Shown: positions 27,937-37,401, counted from the stretch's first letter. The stretch is 64,000 bases of DNA from Candidatus Tokpelaia sp. (GCF_008636115.1 NZ_QLZD01000004.1:1-64000); one strand, 5' to 3'. Notes: a model not told the origin generated them from the sequence alone. Translations and numbers: made by a program.

Positions 27937-28473
27937 ATGCCGGTTATCAATGGGAAAGTAATTGATATTCTCTTTACTGAAGAAGCCATAGCCCGCCGCA
28001 ATGCCGAAATGGCTGCTGAAATTGCCGCGGCGCAACCGCGCAATTTGCTGGTTTTGCCTATTTTAAAAGGCTCTTTTGTTTTTGCTGCCGATATTATCCG
28101 CGCCCTTTACCGCGCCAATGTCGCGCCGGAAGTAGAATTTATCACTGTTTCCAGTTATGGCGCCGGCCTGACAAGCGGCGCTGTCCGCCTGTTGCATAAT
28201 ATTCAAAGCCGGATAGAAGCGCGCGATATTTTGCTGATTGATGATATTCTGGAATCCGGCAAAACCTTGCACTTTGTTGCCGACCTGCTGCGGCAGCAAA
28301 AGCCGCGCAAGCTGGCGCTCGCCGCGCTGCTGGACAAGCCAATGTGCCGCAAAACAGCAATAGAAGCAGATTATGTCGGCTTTACCTGCCCCGATAAATT
28401 TGTTGTCGGCTATGGCATGGACGCCGCTCATGCTTTTCGCCAGCTACCCTTTATCGGCACTCTCAGAGATTGA
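27937..28473 (+). CDS. hpt: Hypoxanthine phosphoribosyltransferase
   Basis: A 178-aa purine salvage enzyme converting hypoxanthine or guanine plus PRPP to IMP or GMP. The N-terminal LPILKGSFVFAADIIRAL, the flexible loop region (SSYGAGLTSGAVRLL) and the PRPP-binding motif ILLIDDILESGKTL are present, followed by KPMCRKTAIEADYVGF and the C-terminal VVGYGMD. The ATG is preceded by AAGGGA. The stop codon overlaps the stem of a rho-independent terminator. Confidence 0.95.
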   Translation: MPVINGKVIDILFTEEAIARRNAEMAAEIAAAQPRNLLVLPILKGSFVFAADIIRALYRANVAPEVEFITVSSYGAGLTSGAVRLLHNIQSRIEARDILLIDDILESGKTLHFVADLLRQQKPRKLALAALLDKPMCRKTAIEADYVGFTCPDKFVVGYGMDAAHAFRQLPFIGTLRD

Positions 28474-28495
28474 GCGGGCAGCCTGCCCGCTTTTT
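28473..28495 (+). terminator. Rho-independent terminator of hpt
   Basis: Perfect 8-bp stem AGCGGGCA/TGCCCGCT with a GCC loop, followed by TTTT. It begins at the last base of the hpt stop codon and separates hpt from the convergent M48 protease gene. Confidence 0.9.
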
Positions 28496-28512
28496 GCCCG
28501 GCGGCGCGCGCT

Positions 28513-30042
28513 TTATTGCATAATCAGCTTGACCATAGCGCCGGGGCGCAGCGCCGGCCCGGCAGCAAAGCCGTTAATCAGGCGGAACAGCTCCAGACTG
28601 CGATCATGAAATTGCATTTCAGCGGCCAGACTATCCGCTGTCTCACCGGCTGCGACCGTGTGAATACGCAAGCGCAGCGGCTTGATCGCCGCTCTTTCCT
28701 GCGGGCTTAACAGGCGGAAGCTATTGGCGGTTTCCAACCCTGCCGGCGCCGGGTCGCGCCCATTCCTGGGCGCTGCCGTCAAAAAGCGGTAAACACGGTT
28801 TTTGCCCATCAGCACCAATATTGAAAACCGCCATTGGGCATTTTGCGCACCTGCCGTGGCCGCCGGCAGGCCGCCAATATTACTTGTCCTTATGCTGGCT
28901 TTATCCAGGCCGGAAACCCAGCCCCCGGCAATATAGGCCCGGGCCGATTGCGGCTTGTCCAGCGCCACACTGTCAAAGCGCAAAGCCATATCATCGCCCC
29001 CGGCCGCCATAATAATATTATTCTTGTAGTTTAGGGAGAAACCGCGCGGCACAGAAAATATTACGCCGGATTGACTGTCAATAAAACTGCGGCCGCGAAT
29101 ATAAAGACCGGAGCCGATATTGTCATCGCCGAAAATCATGCCGTCAATACCGCGCAAAAAGGCAGTGCGATCCCTGTCGCCCACGGCCGGTGCCCCAACT
29201 TTGCGCGCCTGCTCCACCGCCAGCCGCACACGCTGCGGGGTAGAAGGGTGGTTCGATAAAAAATCCAGGCTGGCATCTTTCGCCCCGGATATATCGCGAA
29301 AACGGCTGTAATCCTCCATTGCCTGCAAAAAACGCGGTGCTGCAAACGGGTCATAGCCTGCCGCGGCAATCATGCGAATGCCGATAATATCGGCCTGCAA
29401 TTCCTGACTGCGAGAAAAACCCGCCAGTTTCAGCCGGCCGCGTTTTAACGTTTCATCTCTTTGATTGCCGGCCAATATTTCATTGGCCACCCGGTCGGAT
29501 AAAGCAATTTCCTTTTCCTTGCGCGCGCGCAAAATGCCGTGATTAGCGGTAATATGCGCCATTTCATGGGCAATAACGGCTGCCACTTCGGCGGAATCAT
29601 TGGCCAGCGCCAACAGGCCGCGCGTTACATAAACATAACCGCCGGGCAGAGCAAAAGCGTTAATATTGGGAGAATTCAAAATCACCACCCGATAAGTCTG
29701 CCCCGGGCTTTCAGAAACTGCGGTCAAACGGCCGACAATTTTTGCCACCATGCGCTCCAGCCGGGCATCACGATATTCGCCGCCATAGTCTGTCAAAATA
29801 CGCGGATTTTGCTCTGCCCCCAGGCGGGCAAGGCTGTCATTATTGCTCTCCGGATTATCTACCGCCCAAGGCCGCGGTGCCGCGGCAAGGCCTCCGTCAG
29901 CGCGGCTGTAATCCAGCATAGTGCAGCCTGCCGGCATAAACAAACAGGCAGAAAGACAGAGACAGGCAGCGGCATGAGACCGCCTGCCCCGGGGCCGGCC
30001 GCGGCAGCTCTGCCTGCTGCTGTTTGTCAGGGATATAGGCAT
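28513..30042 (-). CDS. M48 family metalloprotease, BepA-like lipoprotein
   Basis: A roughly 509-aa periplasmic zinc protease. The zinc motif is VIAHEMAHITANHG, preceded by NINAFALPGGYVYVTRGLL, both typical of M48 (BepA/YfgC and Oma1 relatives) involved in outer-membrane protein quality control. The signal peptide ends in a lipobox (FMPAGC), so it is probably lipid-anchored. The last 60 residues (TVAAGETADSLAAEM onward) resemble a LysM-type domain. The frame is open to 30123. ATG 30042 gives the most compact signal peptide and is chosen; ATG 30078, which has the best ribosome binding site (GGAAG), is a real alternative. Confidence 0.88.
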   Translation of the reverse strand: MPISLTNSSRQSCRGRPRGRRSHAAACLCLSACLFMPAGCTMLDYSRADGGLAAAPRPWAVDNPESNNDSLARLGAEQNPRILTDYGGEYRDARLERMVAKIVGRLTAVSESPGQTYRVVILNSPNINAFALPGGYVYVTRGLLALANDSAEVAAVIAHEMAHITANHGILRARKEKEIALSDRVANEILAGNQRDETLKRGRLKLAGFSRSQELQADIIGIRMIAAAGYDPFAAPRFLQAMEDYSRFRDISGAKDASLDFLSNHPSTPQRVRLAVEQARKVGAPAVGDRDRTAFLRGIDGMIFGDDNIGSGLYIRGRSFIDSQSGVIFSVPRGFSLNYKNNIIMAAGGDDMALRFDSVALDKPQSARAYIAGGWVSGLDKASIRTSNIGGLPAATAGAQNAQWRFSILVLMGKNRVYRFLTAAPRNGRDPAPAGLETANSFRLLSPQERAAIKPLRLRIHTVAAGETADSLAAEMQFHDRSLELFRLINGFAAGPALRPGAMVKLIMQ

Positions 30043-30268
30043 TTGTCTTTGTATTCCTGCCGGGCCGGCGCGGGCCATACAAAGGCTTCCGGCGGAGAGG
30101 TTTTGGCAAACGGGCTTTTTCATGTGATAAAAATAGGTTAAAAAGCAACAAAGATAAAGCTGTTTTCACAGTTTTACCGCCGGTTCAAACTGGGGAATTT
30201 CTCCTTATATTATGCTTGCCGCCCAGCCCAAAGCCCGTGCCGCGCCCGGCGCTACTTGAGAGAAAAAT

Positions 30269-30901
30269 ATGAAATTATTCACCATTTTTTTAGACGGCAC
30301 ACTAACCCCAAGCGCCCGGCTCAGGCAGCAAATTGCCGGATCAATCTGTATTGCTGCTGATGGCGGCATAAGACATGCGGCCAGGCTGGGGCTGCAACCG
30401 GAGCTTTGGCTGGGGGATTTTGATTCGGCCGGGCCGGCTGTGCCGGAACAGTTCCACTCCGTGCCGCGACAATATTTTCCGCCGGATAAAGACAAGACAG
30501 ACGGTGCGCTGGCAATAGAGGCTGCCCTTAAACGAGGAGCGCAAAAGCTGGTTTTATGCGGTGCTTTTGGCGGCGAGCGGCTGGATCACAGCCTGCTGCA
30601 TATTACTCTTGCCATTGCTTTGGCCAAAAAAAATATTCCCTGCCTGTTGACCAATGGTGAAACAGAAGGTTATCCGCTGTTAAAGGGAGATACCCACCTT
30701 GATTTGCCGCCGGGCACAATGTTCAGCCTTATCGGCTTGAGCGCCATAAAAGGGCTGACGATTCGCGGGGCCAGGTGGAATTTGGAAAATCATAATGCCC
30801 GGCTGGGTTCTTTACACGCTCTTTCCAATGAAAGCTGTGGAAGAGTGCATATTTCCCTGCGGGCAGGATATGGAATTTTACTGGCAAAGCTTAATTTGTG
30901 A
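30269..30901 (+). CDS. thiN: Thiamine pyrophosphokinase
   Basis: A 210-aa enzyme converting thiamine and ATP to thiamine diphosphate and AMP. Family features are AADGGIRHAARLGLQPELWLGDFDSA, DKDKTDGALAIEAALKRGA, FGGERLDHSLLHI and the C-terminal beta domain (GLTIRGARWNLENHNARLGS). No THI-box riboswitch is visible in the short upstream region. Divergent from the protease gene. Confidence 0.93.
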   Translation: MKLFTIFLDGTLTPSARLRQQIAGSICIAADGGIRHAARLGLQPELWLGDFDSAGPAVPEQFHSVPRQYFPPDKDKTDGALAIEAALKRGAQKLVLCGAFGGERLDHSLLHITLAIALAKKNIPCLLTNGETEGYPLLKGDTHLDLPPGTMFSLIGLSAIKGLTIRGARWNLENHNARLGSLHALSNESCGRVHISLRAGYGILLAKLNL

Positions 30902-31081
30902 AAAATAATGTTTTATCCTTGCAAAACAAATGGTAATATTGATTGCAGGTGAGTTCGAGCATTATGCTCGTGCTTGTTATTCCCCTGAAGCTTTTATAAA
31001 ACGGATAATAGGGTCTTGTCCGCTTTATATGCCCCTGTTTTGCGATTTTTAAAGACCCTTTTTCTGATAAGGAATCATGAG

Positions 31082-31372
31082 ATGATAAAACGCCTTTCTG
31101 CCCTTGCTGTTGTTGCCGTAATGGGCTTTGCCGCAGCCGCCTGCACCCAAAATGAAAAACGCTATGCCGAATGGGGCGGCGGCGGTGCCGCTGTCGGTGC
31201 CGTAGCCGGACAGCTTATCGGCCGCAGCACAGAAGCCACTTTGATTGGTGCGGCTGTCGGCGGTGCCGGCGGATCGCTCATTGCGCATGAGAAAAATAAA
31301 AGCCATAATAGCAGAAAATGTAATTATCGTGATTCCAGAGGGCGCGTTTATCAGGCTCCCTGCACGCAATGA
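31082..31372 (+). CDS. Glycine-zipper lipoprotein
   Basis: A 96-aa small lipoprotein. The signal peptide SALAVVAVMGFAAAAC ends in lipobox AAAC, followed by a glycine-zipper membrane segment (WGGGGAAVGAVAGQLIG ... IGAAVGGAGGSLIA) as in 17-kDa surface antigen or YMGG-type proteins. A basic C-terminal tail contains two further cysteines (CNYRDSRGRVYQAPC). Probably at the outer membrane; function unknown. ATG 31082 is preceded by AAGGA; the longer frame to 31016 lacks a ribosome binding site. Confidence 0.85.
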   Translation: MIKRLSALAVVAVMGFAAAACTQNEKRYAEWGGGGAAVGAVAGQLIGRSTEATLIGAAVGGAGGSLIAHEKNKSHNSRKCNYRDSRGRVYQAPCTQ

Positions 31373-31943
31373 ACTGGCAAATTATCCGGGCATAACCGGC
31401 TCAAAGCCGATAAAGCCGCGGTGTGCCCGGATAAAGCCGTTAAATTGTATTTTGCCTGCCCGTTATACGGGCAGGCTTTTATTTTTGCTGCGAGACGCAA
31501 AGCGCCCGCTTCTGTCACCGCGAGTCAAGAAACAGCAAAGATCGAGCACCGGCGGTTTAGCGCCGATTGCCGCCTGCCTCTCCGGCCACTCAAAACCCTG
31601 TGTATTGCGGCAAAACATTAGTACCACTGCCGGCACAGTGATTGCATGGCCCTTAAAAAAACAATACAAATAAAGAGAAATTTAAACAATGCGGCTTTGT
31701 AATTTTGACGCTTTTTCCTTTTATCGCAGCAATAAACCGCTATAATAGGGGTATGAGCGCCGAAGCTCGCCGGGCGGGCATTGTTTTGCGCCGGGATATT
31801 TTGCCAGCTTTGAGCCGCATATGGCCTGGGCAGGACGGCCTGGCAGCCTGGTCTGTGGCGACTGGTGCAAACAAAAACCGCACGGGCTTGCCCGGGCGGC
31901 GCGCGCAACGGCGTCCGGCGCGGGGTTATAAAGGAGTGTATTC
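31373..31943. other. Intergenic stretch with terminator
   Basis: About 570 bp between the glycine-zipper lipoprotein and the next gene. It holds the terminator at 31454-31480. ORFs in the rest have no recognisable product. The last 100 bp should contain the promoter of the downstream gene, whose strong AAGGAG site is at its end. Confidence 0.5.
31454..31480 (+). terminator. Rho-independent terminator
   Basis: Perfect 9-bp stem GCCTGCCCG/CGGGCAGGC, loop TTATA, then TTTT. It lies 82 bp after the glycine-zipper lipoprotein stop and probably ends that transcript. Confidence 0.9.
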
Positions 31944-33179
31944 GTGTTTTTCCGTTACGCTGTTTTTTTGCTCACAATCTGGCTGTCTTTTATCGGCAAT
32001 GCTGTGTTTACCGGCGGCAAGGCCGTGGCGCAAGCTCTGCTACAGGCACAGGCCATGAGCAAGGCTGATGCGGCAAATGCCGGCTATAAGCGGCAAATAT
32101 TTTCCTTTCAAGCGCCAAATCTGGATTTTGAAACCTATATTCCGCAAAAGGCTGAAGTTAAAACCCTGCCCTATAAAACCGAGCCTATTCCCGCCGGGCA
32201 GATAGGCCGTGTTTTGCCTATTGGTCAAGTCAGTTTTACCAAAGGCAATACGGCTTATGAAGATATTATTTTTTCTTACCGTTTGCGCAGCCCGCCGGCT
32301 GCCTATCATACATGTATGTGGTATATGACCAATGACGGCTATCGCATTATCCACTCTTATGCGCCTGATCCGCTGATTGAAGCGCAAATATTGGGGATAA
32401 AACTGGGCGACAACAACAAGCCGGAGACGGCGGGGCTGGCTTATTGTTATGCCCGCGGCGATAATCTTATCGGCCAGTATTTTATGGCCAAACTGCCGGA
32501 AAATGAAGACGAGGCTGAAAGAACGGTTATTGCCTTGCGTGATAGTGCCGCCGATTTTATTGCCAATATGCAATTTCTGGATAAAAAGCCGATAGGGCTT
32601 GATCCCGGCCAGCTTGATACCAGAATTGTAGAATTAAACAGCGGCAATCTGGAGCTTTCTTTCCCCAAAGGGCTGGAAGTTTCCAGCCCCGGTAATAAAG
32701 TTTCCACTCTGCCTTATGAGCTTTATTTTACGCAAAAGCTGCAAAACGGCCGCCCTTTCAGTTACTTGCTGTTTGCTGTCCATGCCATTAGCGGCCCCAA
32801 TCGTGAGGAAGCTTTTCGCAATCTGGCAGAAGCCTATGTCAATACCTATCTGGATATGCAAATGAAGGCAGATATTATACCGGCCGGCACCACGCAGGAA
32901 TATATTGAAAGCAATTCGGCACCGGGTTATGCGCAGGCAGATATTGCCGCCCGCTCTTACCGCTATAAAATTACTGCCAAAGATAATCCCGATATGCCGA
33001 CTTTGTTTCAGATTACCCTGGTGCGGCAGAATAACCAGCTTTATGCTATTTATTATCACAGTCTGCGTACAGATTCCGCCTCGGCCGGCGGTTATTTTAC
33101 CGGCAGCACCGGCGATGTCGCTTATGATATGCTGCGCGATTCGCTCCGCAGATTTTTGCTGAAAAACACTGAAAGATAA
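31944..33179 (+). CDS. Exported protein of unknown function
   Basis: A 411-aa protein with a Sec signal peptide (AVFLLTIWLSFIGNAVF, probable cleavage after AVAQA). The mature part is soluble with many aromatic residues, alternating predicted strands and helices, and no further membrane segment. Two cysteines occur in its first half (YHTCMWYMTNDGYR and LAYCYARGD). No family is recognised. The GTG start follows a strong AAGGAG at 8 nt. Periplasmic location is likely; it stands alone between terminator-bounded units. Confidence 0.8.
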   Translation: MFFRYAVFLLTIWLSFIGNAVFTGGKAVAQALLQAQAMSKADAANAGYKRQIFSFQAPNLDFETYIPQKAEVKTLPYKTEPIPAGQIGRVLPIGQVSFTKGNTAYEDIIFSYRLRSPPAAYHTCMWYMTNDGYRIIHSYAPDPLIEAQILGIKLGDNNKPETAGLAYCYARGDNLIGQYFMAKLPENEDEAERTVIALRDSAADFIANMQFLDKKPIGLDPGQLDTRIVELNSGNLELSFPKGLEVSSPGNKVSTLPYELYFTQKLQNGRPFSYLLFAVHAISGPNREEAFRNLAEAYVNTYLDMQMKADIIPAGTTQEYIESNSAPGYAQADIAARSYRYKITAKDNPDMPTLFQITLVRQNNQLYAIYYHSLRTDSASAGGYFTGSTGDVAYDMLRDSLRRFLLKNTER

Positions 33180-33257
33180 GGCAGAATATTTACCGCCCGG
33201 CCATAAAAGTAAATTTCGAGTAAATATTTATAATTATATGAATCTATATATCTTATT

Positions 33258-35084
33258 CTATTCATCATGCAGCAGCTTTTCAATAGAATCGACTGTATTT
33301 ATTGAAAAATCAATAAGGCCTGTCTGCGCTCTTATTTTTACTTTTTCACAATAATCACAGCAGAAACGACGTTTGAAAACTGGCGGCTCTGCAACATAAA
33401 GTTTTGCTACAATCCATAATGCCAGACGGCTCAGCCAAAATTTTGGCTTTACTGCTGCCCGCGCCGTGTCCTGTTCGCCATAGGCTTGTTCAAAACAGGC
33501 AGAGAGAGCGCGGCGAAAACAGGCATTTGCTGTTATCATGCCGTGCAGCGCGGCAATATTCTCATATTCTGTCTGCCTGATATTTTCCTTATCATCATCA
33601 AGCTCTGCTGCTTCCCACTCGGTTATTTCTTTATTTTTTTCCATTATCTTCCGCCCTCGCTCTCTGACAGCATTTTCCACCGTTCTATCGGCCATAAATT
33701 CCAGCAGCTTTATATCATCATGGTGCGCCTGTATCCGCGTGCCGGCTTCCCCGCCGTAAAAAACAATCGCCACAGCCTGCCTGCCGTCACGCCCGGCACG
33801 GCCATATTCCTGCAAATAATCTTCAACCGAAGCCGATTGCTGCCAGTGAATCACCATACGCACATTGGCAATATCCAGCCCCATGCCAAAGGCTTTGGTG
33901 CAGATAAGCCAGTTTATCTCCGGCTTGCTTTCTCCTTTAAAACGTTTTACTATTTCCTGACGCTCAAAAGCGCTATTCTCCGCTCGCGCATGATAAAACG
34001 GCACATCGACACCGTCTTTCTTTAAATCCTCGCGCAGCATTTGGCCTATTTTTACCGTAGGCACAAAAATCATAAGTTTTTTACCGCCTATAGCAGGCAG
34101 GCGGAGCAAGCGCAAAATTTCTGCCGATCGCTCTGCCGCCGCAGCTTTTATGCGAAACAGAGCAATATTCGGCCTGTCAACATCGCGAACAAAATAGCGC
34201 GCCTTGTCACAGCCAAGTGAGCGCATAATGCGGCTTTGCATCTCCTTCCCCGCTGTAGCCGTAAAAGCCAGCACCGGCGGGTTGCCAAGCAGCGCTCGCA
34301 CCTCGGCCAGGCGTGCATATTCAGGGCGAAAGGCCGTGCCCCAGCGATCGACACAATGGGCTTCATCAATTATCAAAAAAGCGGGGCGCAAGCGCGCCAA
34401 AGCCTGCTGCTCAGCTTCATTGGCAGTAAAAAAGCGCTCAGGTGTCATATAAGCGAGCTTAACCGCATTATCACGTAAATCGCGATAAAATTCCCGGCGT
34501 GTGGCGCGCGGCAAATCGGAATTGATAAAAGAAGCAGCAATTTTCTGCCGCCATAATTCGCTGACCTGTTCTGCCATTAACGCCTTAAGCGGGCAAATCA
34601 CCACAGAAAAATAAGGCTGCATCAAAGCCGGCAGTTGAAAGCACAGGCTTTTGCCTGATCCTGTCGGGCTGACAAATAAAAAAGATTGTTTTTTCAGCGC
34701 CGCTAAAATCAGCGGCAACTGCCCGGCGCGGAATTTTTCTTTGCCAAAAACGCGCAGGAAACTGTCAAAATTACCCTGCTCAGGCAACAGCCCTTCTCTA
34801 TCGCACAATCGTGCCAGATTATAGCACTGCGCTTTAAAAAAACAGCGCAAATTCCAGCTCATGCCTTGATTCGGGTGGTGTGCCGCATGGCATAAAATAC
34901 ACAGGCTGACAAGATTTGCCGCTGCATTATTGCCCCCTGAGGCAAGCGGAACGACATGGTGAATATGCGCTGCGCCGGCAGCGCCGATGTCTGCCTTGCA
35001 CTCAACACAGCGATATTTATCGCGCGCCAGCACAATAGGGCGAATTTTTTGCCATTCTGCCTTTGATAATCTTTTGCGCCGCAT
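33258..35084 (-). CDS. HNH endonuclease-RecQ-type helicase fusion
   Basis: A 608-aa fusion. Residues 20-70 form a McrA-type HNH nuclease: CVEC, HIHHVVPLASGGNN, N57 and CILCHAAHH. A RecQ-family helicase follows: FGKEKFRAGQ (motif 0), SPTGSGKS (Walker A), IIDEAHCVDRWGTAFRPEY (motif II with RecQ loop), AFTATAG (III), AFGMGLDIANVRMVIHW (V) and QEYGRAGRDGR (VI). The C-terminal RecQ zinc-binding pattern is present (CFRRALSACFEQAYGE ... FCCDYC) with about 40 residues inserted. Winged-helix and HRDC domains are absent. All catalytic residues of both enzymes appear intact. It is monocistronic; a role in DNA repair or defence against foreign DNA is inferred from architecture only. Confidence 0.9.
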   Translation of the reverse strand: MRRKRLSKAEWQKIRPIVLARDKYRCVECKADIGAAGAAHIHHVVPLASGGNNAAANLVSLCILCHAAHHPNQGMSWNLRCFFKAQCYNLARLCDREGLLPEQGNFDSFLRVFGKEKFRAGQLPLILAALKKQSFLFVSPTGSGKSLCFQLPALMQPYFSVVICPLKALMAEQVSELWRQKIAASFINSDLPRATRREFYRDLRDNAVKLAYMTPERFFTANEAEQQALARLRPAFLIIDEAHCVDRWGTAFRPEYARLAEVRALLGNPPVLAFTATAGKEMQSRIMRSLGCDKARYFVRDVDRPNIALFRIKAAAAERSAEILRLLRLPAIGGKKLMIFVPTVKIGQMLREDLKKDGVDVPFYHARAENSAFERQEIVKRFKGESKPEINWLICTKAFGMGLDIANVRMVIHWQQSASVEDYLQEYGRAGRDGRQAVAIVFYGGEAGTRIQAHHDDIKLLEFMADRTVENAVRERGRKIMEKNKEITEWEAAELDDDKENIRQTEYENIAALHGMITANACFRRALSACFEQAYGEQDTARAAVKPKFWLSRLALWIVAKLYVAEPPVFKRRFCCDYCEKVKIRAQTGLIDFSINTVDSIEKLLHDE

Positions 35085-35221
35085 ATAAGACCCCGCTCCA
35101 AACAGAATTATATAGAGCCGGTATAATCAAATATGCCGTATTATTTGCGCGGCAAATCACAAGCCGGAACACGTTTAAAAAACTAAGGGAAGCCGCATAA
35201 AAAAGACACATTGCGCCAAAG

Positions 35222-35254
35222 CGGCACAGTGTATTTATTATATATTTTGTGCCG
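35222..35254. repeat. Inverted repeat upstream of the HNH-RecQ gene
   Basis: Arms CGGCACA (35222-35228) and TGTGCCG (35248-35254) flank a 19-bp AT-rich core, 138 bp upstream of the helicase gene start and just after the stop of the DUF4167 gene. No T-run follows on the minus strand, so an operator is as likely as a terminator. Confidence 0.4.
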
Positions 35255-35274
35255 TTCGGAGCACTATCGAGCCT

Positions 35275-36000
35275 CTATATATCCGGCTGTTCAGTTTCGC
35301 CTTCTTCTACCGCTCTTTGGCGGCGCGGCTTTCTTAACTGAGCCGACGGCATTGAAGCCAAGGCAGCCTCACCGGCGGCGCCATCAGCCTGAACACCGAT
35401 ATTGCGGCCATCATAAGCCGGCCTGGCGGCGCCTTTATCCTGAGCCGGCAGCTCACCTTCTTCCCGGCGAAGGCGATTGGGCTGACGTGCGGCCTGATTA
35501 CTGCGCCGGGCGGGTAAACGGCGCCGCGGCGGCACACGCCCATATTTTTCTTCTTCCGCTTCATAATCACTGCCATTATCGGCTTTATTATAACTGCCCC
35601 TCTTATCCATCAAAACTACTTCTCTGGGCAGGCCGTCAATCACCGGCTGCGCTCCCTCCGCCAGCTCTTCAGAATCGGCGCTTTCAGCATCTTCTGCCCC
35701 ATATACCTCATTATCTGCCCGGGAGGACGACTTATTATCCTTTTCTCCCGGTTGGGCAGCAAGAATAATACGCAAATAATGCTCGGCATGCTGAAGATAA
35801 TTTTCACCCATTACGCGATCACCGGAAGCCTGCGCATCACGCGCCAAAGCCAGATATTTATCGGCAATATGCTGCGCATTGCCGCGAATTTTGACATCAG
35901 GGCCGCTGCTTTCATAATTACGGGTCAAAGGATTGGGAGCACGGCGCAGGCCATTATTATTGCTCCGCCGGTTCAAGCGCCTGTTTTGTTGTGGCCTCAT
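35275..36000 (-). CDS. DUF4167 domain protein
   Basis: A 241-aa protein of an alphaproteobacterial family. The conserved N-terminal domain is clear: Arg/Asn-rich start, RNYESSGPDVKIRGNAQHIA, KYLALARDAQASGDRVMGEN and YLQHAEHYLRII. The rest is charged and disordered, alternating acidic and Arg-rich stretches. The function is unknown; the basic start suggests nucleic acid or ribosome association. ATG 36000 follows AAAAGGA, and the longer frame to 36072 is rejected. The usual prfA/prmC neighbours are not here. Confidence 0.93.
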   Translation of the reverse strand: MRPQQNRRLNRRSNNNGLRRAPNPLTRNYESSGPDVKIRGNAQHIADKYLALARDAQASGDRVMGENYLQHAEHYLRIILAAQPGEKDNKSSSRADNEVYGAEDAESADSEELAEGAQPVIDGLPREVVLMDKRGSYNKADNGSDYEAEEEKYGRVPPRRRLPARRSNQAARQPNRLRREEGELPAQDKGAARPAYDGRNIGVQADGAAGEAALASMPSAQLRKPRRQRAVEEGETEQPDI

Positions 36001-36609
36001 TGTCGTCCTTTTAGATTGCTTTCTTTTCATTAAACGAAGTGCTAAAGGCAAATTTGCTTTATACCGCGGCAAAAAGCCCCGCAGACGGGGAAAATCGAAG
36101 AGCCATAGCCCTTATTTTTCAGCCCATGCCGAAACAATGCCCCTTAAGGCTTTGTCTCTGTATCATTTATCAGAACTTTTGCAAAATATACCGCCGCGGA
36201 TCCGCATAACCCGCCCTCAAAAGCCGGAATCACGGCCTATATGCCTTATATCCGCTCGAAACGTCTATGTAAAATATGGCGTTTAATTTTCCAAAGCCGC
36301 ATAAAATTCTGAAAATACCAAAATTTTATACTGATTTTGTCTTTGCCTGTTATCCCTGTCTCACTCCGCGCCTGTATCAAGGCGTCCTCTCCGGCAAGAC
36401 TAGCGAATTTCTGTCATATTGCCAAGCTTTTTTTAGCATTATTTCTCAAAATTCCAGCCTTTTTAGCCGGAATTTTTATTTATGGTGCAAACACTGAGTT
36501 GAAAGGCACCGGATACGCCGCACCGGCGAGGTGAAAACACAGCAGCGGCAAGCAGCTATTGAGCCCGGCAAAGCAGCAGCACAGCAGCACATCGCCACGG
36601 CATAAAGGC
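36001..36609. other. Intergenic stretch upstream of DUF4167
   Basis: About 610 bp between the DUF4167 start and the suhB stop. The most notable structure is a plus-strand hairpin at 36448-36476 (AAAATTCC/GGAATTTT, 13-nt loop) running into a T-rich stretch, possibly a weak terminator. Short ORFs, including one at 36276-36497, look non-coding. Confidence 0.5.
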
Positions 36610-37401
36610 TTAAACCGGCTTTTTAAGCGTTTTCATCAAGGCGGCGTGAATATATTCATTCCCGGCAATAATATTTTTGCAGGCAAAAATTTCCTGCCCG
36701 CCGGTCTTATCTGTGACAAAACCGCCGGCTTCGCGCACCAAAAGCAGGCCGGCAGCCATATCCCACGGCTTTAAATTTTCCTCCCAAAAGCCGTCAAGCC
36801 GCCCGGCAGCAATATAGGCCAGATCCAGCGCCGCCGCCCCCATACGGCGAATACCGGCCGCTTCCGCCATAATATTGCGCAATTCCACCAAATAGCTGCC
36901 GTGATTTTTGCCGCCAAAATGCGGAATACCCGTGCCGATAACGCAATCTTCCAGCCTGCGCCGGGCTGAGACGCGCAAACGCCGATCATTTAAAAAAGCG
37001 CCGCTGCCGCGCTCTGCCGTATAAAGCTCGTCCGTAATCGGATTATAAATCACGGCCGCGGCCATGCGCTCCTGGCTTTCCAGCCCGATTGAAACGGCAA
37101 AATGCGGAATGCCGTGCAAAAAATTGGTCGTGCCGTCCAGCGGATCAATAATAAAGCGATGCTGTTTGTCTTCACCAATAATTTCGCCCGATTCTTCCAG
37201 CAAAAAGCCATAAGACGGACGGGCATATTGCAATTCGCGCCGAATAATATTTTCGGCCTTTTTGTCGGCCTGGCTGACATAATCGGCCGGGCCTTTCATT
37301 GATACCTGCAAATTTTGCACTTCGCCAAAATCACGCGCCAGCGCCCGCCCGGCTTTAAACGCCGCCTGCACCATAATATTCATAATTGCTGAACGCGCCA
37401 T
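36610..37401 (-). CDS. suhB: Inositol monophosphatase family protein
   Basis: A 263-aa Mg2+-dependent phosphatase of the IMPase/SuhB family. Motifs are LEESGEIIG (metal-binding Glu), IIDPLDGTTNFLHGIPHFAVSIGL and KPWDMAAGLLLVREAGG. SuhB proteins also act on rRNA transcription and maturation in some bacteria. It lies 104 bp downstream of efp on the same strand, the usual Hyphomicrobiales arrangement. The ATG is preceded by AAGGA. Confidence 0.95.
   Translation of the reverse strand: MARSAIMNIMVQAAFKAGRALARDFGEVQNLQVSMKGPADYVSQADKKAENIIRRELQYARPSYGFLLEESGEIIGEDKQHRFIIDPLDGTTNFLHGIPHFAVSIGLESQERMAAAVIYNPITDELYTAERGSGAFLNDRRLRVSARRRLEDCVIGTGIPHFGGKNHGSYLVELRNIMAEAAGIRRMGAAALDLAYIAAGRLDGFWEENLKPWDMAAGLLLVREAGGFVTDKTGGQEIFACKNIIAGNEYIHAALMKTLKKPV

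Noticed and set aside
35211-35768. 185-codon plus-strand ORF opposite the DUF4167 gene
   Set aside because: Antisense to the repetitive Arg/Glu-rich tail of DUF4167, which easily gives long open frames.
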